Made by a program: the position numbers and the translations under genes. 8,243 nucleotides of DNA from Desulfurobacterium sp. (GTDB lineage Bacteria; Aquificota; Aquificia; Desulfurobacteriales; Desulfurobacteriaceae): contig JALSLT010000086.1 in NCBI GenBank assembly GCA_026988135.1, forward strand, positions 1-8,243, given 5' to 3'. Positions 1-5,165 of this stretch are shown one piece after another. Numbering within the stretch: position 1 is the stretch's first letter; every line of letters begins with the position of its first letter. Under the pieces are notes generated by a model. That model ran no database searches and had not been told where the DNA came from. It was given only the letters and a program-made list of their open reading frames with translations.

Positions 1-503
1 GCCGCATAGGAATGGTTTTCCAGAAGCCGACAGCGTTTCCTATGAGTATTTTTGAAAATGTTGCTTACGGATTAAAGCTAAAGGGGATTAACAACAGATC
101 TGAACTATCGGATAGAGTGGAAAAGGCCTTAAAGGGTTCGGCCCTTTGGGATGAAGTAAAAGACCGCTTAAATAAGCCAGCTTCAGGCCTTTCTGGCGGA
201 CAGCAACAGAGGCTTTGTATAGCAAGGGCTATAGCGGTTGAACCTGAGGTACTTTTGTTTGATGAGCCAACATCAGCGCTTGATCCGATTTCAACTCTTA
301 AAATAGAGGAGCTTATAGCCGAGCTAAGAGGAAAGTTGACAATAATTATTGTTACTCACAATATGCAGCAGGCCGCGAGGGTTTCTGATTATACCGCTTT
401 TATGTATATAGGGGAGCTTATAGAGTTCAATAAAACAGACCAGCTTTTCGTGAAACCTCAAGAGGAGCTTGCCGAGGAGTATATAACCGGAAGGTTCGGT
501 TAA
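1..503 (+). CDS. pstB: Phosphate ABC transporter ATP-binding protein PstB, 5'-truncated by window edge
   Basis: This is the ATPase subunit of the high-affinity phosphate importer PstSCAB; it works at the cytoplasmic face of the membrane and hydrolyses ATP to drive phosphate uptake. The open frame continues upstream of the first internal Met (codons for R-I-G precede it from base 3), so the gene starts outside the window and the Walker A region is missing here. Visible are the Q-loop (MVFQKPTAFPMSI), the ABC signature LSGGQQQR, Walker B with LLFDEPTSALD, the H-loop VTHNMQQAARVSDYTAF, and the ITGRFG C-terminus. The NMQQAARVSDYTAF and ITGRFG segments are typical of PstB rather than of ModC or other importers. 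It ends with TAA, and the next gene on this strand begins about 95 bases later after a palindrome. Identification is firm; no regulatory site is visible inside it. Confidence 0.94.
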   Translation, partial: RIGMVFQKPTAFPMSIFENVAYGLKLKGINNRSELSDRVEKALKGSALWDEVKDRLNKPASGLSGGQQQRLCIARAIAVEPEVLLFDEPTSALDPISTLKIEELIAELRGKLTIIIVTHNMQQAARVSDYTAFMYIGELIEFNKTDQLFVKPQEELAEEYITGRFG

Positions 504-537
504 GCTTTTTGGAAGATGTGTTTTATTATTTTGCTTG

Positions 538-569
538 CAATTTAAGCTATTTATAAATAACTTAAATTG
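538..569. repeat. 32-nt near-perfect palindrome between pstB and the small membrane gene
   Basis: The outer arms are CAATTTAAG and CTTAAATTG, a perfect 9-bp match. The centre is the self-complementary TATTTATAAATA. One C/A mismatch per arm (positions 547 and 560) separates the two, so 30 of 32 positions pair. It sits 35 bases after the pstB stop and 28 bases before the likely start at 598. It has no GC-rich stem or following T-run, so it is a poor intrinsic terminator. A dimeric repressor operator is the more natural reading, and a TATAAA at 552-557 inside it could act as a -10 box. Function is inferred; the symmetry is directly visible. Confidence 0.6.
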
Positions 570-597
570 TCAAGATTTGCCTTCTCGGAGGTTTTTG

Positions 598-897
598 ATG
601 AAAGCGGAAAGGTTTTTTTACGGACTGCATATTCTAACGGCTGTTTTGGTCCCATTTTTTGTTTTTGCTCACCTTTTTGCTATGCATACTCCTTTCTTTT
701 TTGTTTATGAACTTTATCCGTCTTCACCTGTTGCCGCTTGTGTTTTTGTTTCCGCTATGGTTTATCACGGAGTCTATGGTATAAGAGGATGGTTTATAGA
801 AAAAATGGGATACCTTAAAAGAGCGGATGTTGCCTTTGTTGTTGCAGGTATTTTTCTTATGGTTTTGCTTAACGGTTCTGTCTTAGGTTACTGGTAG
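598..897 (+). CDS. Small three-helix membrane protein, resembling SdhC/SdhD-type cytochrome b anchors
   Basis: A 99-residue hydrophobic protein of uncertain function. The start at 598 is chosen because GGAGGT at 587-592 lies 5 bases before it; a longer reading from TTG at 535 would run through the palindrome and has no ribosome site. Three membrane segments are evident, about residues 6-29, 43-66 and 76-97. Histidines lie at 11, 25, 30 and 57. The second helix ends in YHGVYGIRGWFIEK, which resembles the H-x3-G-[LI]-R pattern near the heme-ligand histidine of succinate dehydrogenase/fumarate reductase membrane anchors (SdhC/SdhD). The three-helix topology also fits that family, although 99 residues is short. 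No flavoprotein or iron-sulfur partner gene is visible nearby. It ends tail-to-tail with nifA only 2 bases away. The coding call is good; the family assignment is tentative. Confidence 0.7.
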   Translation: MKAERFFYGLHILTAVLVPFFVFAHLFAMHTPFFFVYELYPSSPVAACVFVSAMVYHGVYGIRGWFIEKMGYLKRADVAFVVAGIFLMVLLNGSVLGYW

Positions 898-899
898 GG

Positions 900-2495
900 T
901 TAAATTTTAGGAATTTTGATATTGTACTTTTTAATACGGTAATTTATCTGTCTCGGAGTCATTCCTAGAAGTCTTGCGGCTTTTGCCTGGCAGTACCCTG
1001 TTTTTCTTAATGCGTTTTCTATTAGCTGTTTTTCTTCTTCGGGTTTAGGTTTTGCATAAAGTTTTTTTTCTGTAGGTATAGAGGTGTCGGCTTTTTTATG
1101 TTGCTGTTTTTCTGTTTCGTTTTTAAAAGGAACGATTGATGCAAGCGGGCAAAGTTTTCCTTCTGCACATGGAAAATCGGAAGGTTTTAAGGTTTCTGAA
1201 TCTGCGAATATAACTGCTCTTTCAAGACAGTTTTCTAACTGACGGACATTTCCCGGCCAGTCGCATTTCATAAGAAGAGAGAAGGTTTCGGGAGCTATTG
1301 TTATCTTTCGGTTGTGTCTTTCCGAAAGTTTTTTCAGTATGAATTCGGTAAGTGCGGGAATGTCATCTTTTCTGTCTTTTAGGGGTGGAATGTAGATAGA
1401 TACGACAGACAGTCTGTAATATAAGTCTTCTCTGAATGTTCCGTTGGACACCATTTCTTCAAGGTTTCTGTTTGTAGCTGCTATTATTCTGACGTCAACT
1501 TTTAAGGGTTTGTTTCCGCCAAGTCTTGTTATTTCTCTTTCTTGGAGTACTCTCAAGAGTTTTGCTTGAAGTTCAAGAGGCATGTCTCCGATTTCATCCA
1601 GGAATATTGTTCCTTTGCTTGCCAACTCAAATTTTCCCTTTTTCAGAGATGATGCTCCGGTAAAAGCCCCTTTTTCGTACCCGAAAAGTTCTGCTTCTAT
1701 TAGAGATTCTGGAAGGGCAGCGCAGTTTATTGCAATAAAAGACCTATTTTTTCGTTTGCTGTTAAAATGAATCGCTTTTGCAAGTACTTCTTTTCCCGTT
1801 CCACTTTCACCTCTAAGGAGGACGGTTACATCTGTTTGTGCGAGTTTTTTGATGTCTTTTAGTATTTTTTGCATTTGCTTGTTTATTGCAATCACATTTT
1901 TTATTTTGTAGTTTTTCTCAAGTTCTGCTTTTAGTCTGATATTTTCGGTTTTTAGAAGTTCGTTTTCCGCTCTCAATTTGCCGTATTTATTAACGGCTTC
2001 TCCTATGATATCCGAAATCATTTTTAATAACGTTGTGAGTTCATTTACGGTAAATGTTATTTTTTTATTTTCAAATTCTGCACCGATTATTCCTACAACG
2101 TTTTTTTTATACTTAACCGGGATGCAGATGAACGATACTCCCTTGTCTCTATTTTTATCTCCCTGCTTTATCTTTCTCAAAAAATCCGGTTCCTGTGAGA
2201 TATCGGGAATAAATATGGGAAGACCGGTTCTGAAAGTTTTTCCTATTATTCCTTCTCCTGTCGAGTAGGAGAGAGTCGCCAGTTCCATTTCGGAGATGTT
2301 GAATCCGTAGTGTCCGGTTAGGACATTACTTGTCGGATCTTTTATGAGAAGATATGCTCTTTTACAGTTTATTTCGGCGCCGATTCTGAATATTATGTTT
2401 TTTAAAGCTCTATCTGTGTTTGCATAAGCGTTTATCGTTTTTGCTACGTTGTATATTAGGTTTATTATAAGTGTTAGTCTTTCTTCCTTTTTCAT
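900..2495 (-). CDS. nifA: Nif-specific sigma-54-dependent transcriptional activator NifA
   Basis: A 531-residue bacterial enhancer-binding protein that remodels sigma-54 RNA polymerase at nif promoters. Domains: N-terminal GAF sensor (about 24-168), a short coiled-coil linker (about 172-195), AAA+ domain (about 198-430), a cysteine-bearing linker, and a Fis-type helix-turn-helix (about 486-527, with TPRQINYRIKKYNI). Key motifs are Walker A GESGTGKE (229-236), the sigma-54-contacting GAFTGA loop (276-281), Walker B TIFLDE (296-301) and R355/R361 in FREDLYYRL. Cysteines 411, 423, 443 and 449 form C-X11-C-X19-C-X5-C, close to the motif of oxygen-sensitive NifA proteins. The ATG at 2495 has GGGAG about 9 bases upstream, and an in-frame stop lies further upstream. 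It overlaps the end of nifV by 86 nt, so translation may be coupled. Other sigma-54 activators share the AAA+ core; NifA is favoured by the linker cysteines, the HTH and the nif context. Confidence 0.92.
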   Translation of the reverse strand: MKKEERLTLIINLIYNVAKTINAYANTDRALKNIIFRIGAEINCKRAYLLIKDPTSNVLTGHYGFNISEMELATLSYSTGEGIIGKTFRTGLPIFIPDISQEPDFLRKIKQGDKNRDKGVSFICIPVKYKKNVVGIIGAEFENKKITFTVNELTTLLKMISDIIGEAVNKYGKLRAENELLKTENIRLKAELEKNYKIKNVIAINKQMQKILKDIKKLAQTDVTVLLRGESGTGKEVLAKAIHFNSKRKNRSFIAINCAALPESLIEAELFGYEKGAFTGASSLKKGKFELASKGTIFLDEIGDMPLELQAKLLRVLQEREITRLGGNKPLKVDVRIIAATNRNLEEMVSNGTFREDLYYRLSVVSIYIPPLKDRKDDIPALTEFILKKLSERHNRKITIAPETFSLLMKCDWPGNVRQLENCLERAVIFADSETLKPSDFPCAEGKLCPLASIVPFKNETEKQQHKKADTSIPTEKKLYAKPKPEEEKQLIENALRKTGYCQAKAARLLGMTPRQINYRIKKYNIKIPKI

Positions 2496-3621
2496 TCCTT
2501 GTATCTCTCCCGAAGTTTTCTTTTAATATAAGATTTTTTAATTCGTCTATTGTAAAACTTTTTCCCGTTTCAAAAAGTAGAAGATGAAGTTTCCTTATCT
2601 CTTTATCTGTTAAATTTAATCCTATTTTTTTAACCAACTTTTTTACTGTTTTAACACCCGAGTAGTATCCAATATAAAATTTCAAGTTTCTTCCGAAAAG
2701 TTCCGGTTTGAGGGATATATAGTTTTTTTGTTCTTTTAGTATTCCGTCAATATGAATGCCGGATTTACTTGTGAATACGTTTTCTCCGATGATAGGTTTG
2801 TTCTGTGGAATTTTTATGCCTGAAAATATGGAAAGAGTGGAGGATACAGTTGGTAAAAGTTTCAAGTTTATACCTGTTTTTATTTTATAAAGAATTTCCA
2901 ATGATGTGGCAATTTCTTCGATAGAAGCGTTTCCTGCCCTTTCACCTATTCCGTTTACCGAAGTGCTTACAAAATTTACTTCGGCTTCGACTCCTGCAAG
3001 TGCATTGGCTGTGGCAAGTCCGAAGTCGTTGTGAGTATGAATTTCTATAGGTATTTCGATATTGTCTTTTATTCTTTTTATAAGATTTTTTATCTTGGAA
3101 GGTGTCATACATCCTGTTGTGTCAGCTATTCGAACTCTATCGGCTCCAAGTTTTTTTGCGAGTTTTATGAAATTTATTAAAAAAAGAATATCGCTTCTTG
3201 TTGCGTCTTCACAACCTATGGAGACATAAAGATCTTTTTCCTTTGCGAATTCAAGACACGATGCAAGTTGTGTCATAACCCATTTTTTATCTTTTCTGAG
3301 TTTTTTTCCAATCATAATATCGGAAACCGGAAAAGATATGTTTATTGCTTTTGCATTACAGGATATGGATTTTCGGATGTCTTCCTTTTTTCCTCTATTC
3401 CATGTGATAATTCGAAAAGTATCGTCGTGGAGGGTTTCTATTAGTTTTTCAAGATGTTTCATCTCTTCTTTTCCGGCAGCCGGGATGCCTGCTTCTATCT
3501 CTCTTATTCCGGCTTGTTTCAGGAGTTTGGCTATTTCAAGTCTTTGTTTGAAAGACAGATATATTCCCGGTGCTTGAAGTCCGTCTCTTAACGTTGTGTC
3601 GGATATGATTACGTTTTTCAT
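2410..3621 (-). CDS. nifV: Homocitrate synthase-like protein (NifV family), with two atypical motifs
   Basis: A 403-residue DRE-TIM metallolyase. NifV condenses acetyl-CoA and 2-oxoglutarate to homocitrate, the organic ligand of FeMo-cofactor. Visible features: N-terminal DTTLRDG (8-14) with metal ligand D8, SIGCEDATRSD (134-144) very like NifV, the HTHND metal-binding motif (195-199), GIGERAGNAS (224-233), and ENVFTSKSGIHIDGILK in the C-terminal accessory region. Two departures are seen: DGLQ (13-16) where homocitrate and class I isopropylmalate synthases have DGEQ, and GYYSG (318-322) where GKHSG is usual. AGGTGA lies 4 bases before the ATG. It follows the Mop-like gene by 49 bases. The last 28 codons lie inside nifA in another frame and encode a Lys/Arg/Asn-rich tail beyond the normal family end. 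A related acyltransferase activity cannot be excluded, but similarity and context favour NifV. Confidence 0.82.
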   Translation of the reverse strand: MKNVIISDTTLRDGLQAPGIYLSFKQRLEIAKLLKQAGIREIEAGIPAAGKEEMKHLEKLIETLHDDTFRIITWNRGKKEDIRKSISCNAKAINISFPVSDIMIGKKLRKDKKWVMTQLASCLEFAKEKDLYVSIGCEDATRSDILFLINFIKLAKKLGADRVRIADTTGCMTPSKIKNLIKRIKDNIEIPIEIHTHNDFGLATANALAGVEAEVNFVSTSVNGIGERAGNASIEEIATSLEILYKIKTGINLKLLPTVSSTLSIFSGIKIPQNKPIIGENVFTSKSGIHIDGILKEQKNYISLKPELFGRNLKFYIGYYSGVKTVKKLVKKIGLNLTDKEIRKLHLLLFETGKSFTIDELKNLILKENFGRDTRNEKGRKTNTYNKPNIQRSKNDKRLCKHR

Positions 3622-3670
3622 CTTTTCACCTGTTAAGTTTAGGGTAAATTATTTATTTTTCTCTATGTTT

Positions 3671-3937
3671 TTAGTCTTTCTTGAAAATTGTGAACGATTC
3701 CGTTTTCGGCTCTATAAGGACGTAAACTTTATCTCCGTTTTTTAGACCCATTCTCTCGATGATTTTGTTTGATACCATGCCGGAAAACAGTCGCTTTTTT
3801 AACTTTATCAGTAGTGAAGTGTTGAAGTGTCCTTTATCTACTTCGATTATAATTCCCGGGAATAGATGTTTTTTTATCTTTTCAAGGGTTTCCGGTTTCC
3901 ATCCGTATTTAGATACGTCTTTTACTATTAGGCTCAT
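3671..3937 (-). CDS. Small TOBE/Mop-domain protein, possible molybdate-binding
   Basis: An 88-residue soluble protein. Residues about 28-86 follow the TOBE/Mop pattern: G-hydrophobic-x-V-x-x-G-x-x-N-T-x-h-h-I-x-L, then VSNKIIERMGLKNGDKVYVLIEP and a closing beta strand (SFTIF). This fold binds molybdate or related oxyanions in Mop proteins and in the C-termini of ModC and ModE. The first 27 residues, rich in Lys/Trp/Tyr, are not part of that core and I do not recognise them. GGAGG at 3943-3947 lies 5 bases before the ATG. It is the first gene of the operon with nifV and nifA and faces nifHDK, with a sigma-54 promoter 50 bases upstream. A Mo storage or sensing role in nitrogenase cofactor supply is plausible, but binding is inferred. 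An AbrB-like beta-barrel regulator is an alternative, suggested by the GLKNGDKVYV segment. Confidence 0.72.
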   Translation of the reverse strand: MSLIVKDVSKYGWKPETLEKIKKHLFPGIIIEVDKGHFNTSLLIKLKKRLFSGMVSNKIIERMGLKNGDKVYVLIEPKTESFTIFKKD

Positions 3938-3987
3938 ATTTTCCTCCTTGTTTTTAACAATGGTTTAAAACTCTAATAATTTAAAGA

Positions 3988-4003
3988 AGCAAAAATAGTG
4001 CCA
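3988..4003 (-). promoter_or_regulatory. Sigma-54 (-24/-12) promoter of the mop-nifV-nifA operon
   Basis: Read on the - strand it is TGGCACTATTTTTGCT, matching the consensus TGGCAC-N5-TTGCW with the exact 12-base GG-to-GC offset. Taking the C of GC as -12 puts the start of transcription near 3977, about 39 bases before the Mop-like start codon. The activator sites lie about 85 and 118 bases upstream of that point, the usual distance for NifA. Confidence 0.85.
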
Positions 4004-4054
4004 GCCTTTTGTCCCCTTCCTTTCCTTTATAAATAACGGGAAATAAAAGAGTTT

Positions 4055-4070
4055 TGTGATAAATGTGACA
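4055..4070. promoter_or_regulatory. NifA upstream activator sequence 1
   Basis: TGTGATAAATGTGACA is an exact TGT-N10-ACA, the NifA binding consensus. Its centre is about 85 bases upstream of the predicted - strand start and about 130 upstream of the predicted nifH start. The motif alone would occur by chance, but two copies in proper position between two sigma-54 promoters make it convincing. Confidence 0.82.
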
Positions 4071-4086
4071 TTTTCCTGTTCCATTT

Positions 4087-4102
4087 TGTCGTAAACATTA
4101 CA
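4087..4102. promoter_or_regulatory. NifA upstream activator sequence 2
   Basis: TGTCGTAAACATTACA is a second exact TGT-N10-ACA. Its centre is 32 bp from that of the first site, close to three turns of B-DNA, so bound dimers would lie on the same face. It is about 97 bases upstream of the predicted nifH transcription start and about 118 upstream of the - strand start. Confidence 0.82.
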
Positions 4103-4165
4103 ATATTTGTGAGTTTTATAGTCAAGGATTTAATAAACCCTTTGTTTTTAAGCGTTAGGTTGGTT

Positions 4166-4181
4166 TGGCATTTTATTTGCT
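4166..4181 (+). promoter_or_regulatory. Sigma-54 (-24/-12) promoter of nifHDK
   Basis: TGGCATTTTATTTGCT matches TGGCAC-N5-TTGCW except for T at the sixth position, with the exact 12-base GG-to-GC offset. The predicted start of transcription is near 4192, giving a leader of about 31 bases to the nifH start at 4223. Confidence 0.88.
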
Positions 4182-4212
4182 TCTTGTTTATGTAGAACGA
4201 AAACAAATTCAT

Positions 4213-4218
4213 GGAGGT
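4213..4218 (+). promoter_or_regulatory. nifH ribosome binding site, decides the start
   Basis: GGAGGT ends 4 bases before ATG 4223. The upstream in-frame ATG at 4211 overlaps this site and has none of its own, so 4223 is taken as the start. Confidence 0.85.
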
Positions 4219-4222
4219 AAAT

Positions 4223-5116
4223 ATGCCAACAAAGTTAGAGAGAATGAGGCAGTGTGCTACCTACGGTAAAGGTGGTATCGGTAAATCAACAACAACTCAA
4301 AATACTGTGTCCGGGCTTGGTGAGATGGGTTACCACTCTATGATAGTGGGTTGTGATCCGAAAGCTGATTCAACTCGTTTGATTCTTCATGCTAAAGCTC
4401 AGGCTACTGTTATGGATCTTGCAAGAGAGTCGGGTTCTGTTGAAGACCTTGAACTTGAGGATGTTCTTCTTACAGGTGTTTTTGGAATAAAGTGTGTTGA
4501 GTCAGGTGGTCCCGAACCGGGAGTTGGTTGTGCCGGAAGAGGGGTTATTACCGCTATAAACTTCCTTGAAGAGGAAGGGGCTTATACGGAAGATCTTGAT
4601 TTTGTTTTCTATGATGTTTTGGGTGATGTTGTATGCGGTGGTTTTGCTATGCCTATTAGAGAAGGTAAAGCGGAAGAGATATATATCGTTACTTCCGGCG
4701 AGATGATGGCAATGTATGCTGCTAACAATATTTCGAAAGGAATTTTGAAGTATGCGAGAACAGGTGGAGTCAGGCTCGGGGGACTTATCTGTAACTCAAG
4801 AAAGGTTGATAGAGAAGATGAGCTTATTTCAGCTCTTGCTGAAAAGATTGGTACTCAAATGATTCACTTTCTTCCAAGGGATAATATTGTTCAGCATGCC
4901 GAGCTTAGAAGAATGACGGTTATAGAGTATGCTCCAGAGTCAAAACAGGCGGATGAGTATAGAACACTTGCTAAGAAAATAGTTGAAAATGAAAAGCTTG
5001 TTATTCCGTCTCCTTTGACTGTTGATGAACTTGAAGAGTTACTTATTGAGTATGGAATTATGGAAGTGGATGTAGAAGGAGCGGCAGAACCAACTGACCC
5101 AAAACTTAAGCAGTAA
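4223..5116 (+). CDS. nifH: Nitrogenase iron protein NifH (dinitrogenase reductase)
   Basis: A 297-residue homodimeric ATPase that carries a 4Fe-4S cluster between subunits and passes electrons to the NifDK protein; it also acts in FeMo-cofactor maturation. Seen directly: P-loop GKGGIGKS (15-22), switch I region CDPKADSTRL, cluster ligands C103 (in GVGCAGRG) and C138 (in DVVCGGFAMP), and R106, the arginine that is ADP-ribosylated by DraT in some bacteria. Length is normal, with about six extra N-terminal residues (MPTKLERM before RQC) relative to Azotobacter NifH. First gene of nifHDK, under the sigma-54 promoter at 4166-4181. A hairpin follows the stop codon. Near-identity to family motifs makes this certain; the Mo-type assignment rests on the adjacent NifD and NifK. 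Confidence 0.98.
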   Translation: MPTKLERMRQCATYGKGGIGKSTTTQNTVSGLGEMGYHSMIVGCDPKADSTRLILHAKAQATVMDLARESGSVEDLELEDVLLTGVFGIKCVESGGPEPGVGCAGRGVITAINFLEEEGAYTEDLDFVFYDVLGDVVCGGFAMPIREGKAEEIYIVTSGEMMAMYAANNISKGILKYARTGGVRLGGLICNSRKVDREDELISALAEKIGTQMIHFLPRDNIVQHAELRRMTVIEYAPESKQADEYRTLAKKIVENEKLVIPSPLTVDELEELLIEYGIMEVDVEGAAEPTDPKLKQ

Positions 5117-5117
5117 T

Positions 5118-5141
5118 GGGGAGTAGCCTTTCGGCTACCCC
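5118..5141 (+). other. nifH-nifD intercistronic RNA hairpin
   Basis: Immediately after the nifH stop, GTAGCC (5123-5128) pairs with GGCTAC (5133-5138) across a TTTC loop. GGG (5119-5121) pairs with CCC (5139-5141) around one bulged A. No T-run follows, so it is unlikely to be a strong terminator. Stem-loops at this place in other nif operons stabilise nifH mRNA and help give excess NifH over NifDK; that role is inferred here. Confidence 0.75.
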
Positions 5142-5154
5142 TTGATAAAGATGA

Positions 5155-5160
5155 GGAGGT
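5155..5160 (+). promoter_or_regulatory. nifD ribosome binding site, decides the start
   Basis: GGAGGT lies 2 bases before the first ATG (5163) and 5 bases before the second in-frame ATG (5166). The latter spacing matches the other genes in the window, so 5166 is preferred; the difference is one residue. Confidence 0.7.
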
Positions 5161-5165
5161 AAATG

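Larger units (their letters stand above)
3938..4222. promoter_or_regulatory. Divergent nif regulatory region
   Basis: These 285 bases separate the Mop-nifV-nifA operon (-) from nifHDK (+). From left to right they hold the leader of the - operon, its -24/-12 promoter, two NifA activator sites, an AT-rich spacer that could bend, the nifH -24/-12 promoter and the nifH leader. The two promoters are arranged almost symmetrically about the activator sites. A - strand reading frame crossing 4027-4212 exists but runs through all these signals and is not treated as a gene. Confidence 0.9.

Noticed and set aside
509..529. TTGGAA and TATTAT as a sigma-70 promoter after pstB
   Set aside because: The spacer is only about 9 bases, far too short for a -35/-10 pair.
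535..597. N-terminal extension of the small membrane gene from TTG 535
   Set aside because: It would translate the palindrome, lacks a ribosome site, and ATG 598 has an excellent one.
4096..4113. ACA-N10-TGT inverted arrangement overlapping activator site 2
   Set aside because: The half-sites are in the wrong order for NifA (TGT must come first), and it overlaps a proper site; likely chance.
4120..4132. IHF-like site AGTCAAGGATTTA between the activator sites and the nifH promoter
   Set aside because: It has one mismatch to WATCAA-N4-TTR in very AT-rich DNA. The position is right for DNA bending, but the match is too weak to annotate.
4027..4212. 61-codon reading frame on - in the intergenic region
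   Set aside because: It runs across both NifA sites and the nifH promoter, has low-complexity AT-rich composition and no ribosome site; it is not a credible gene.
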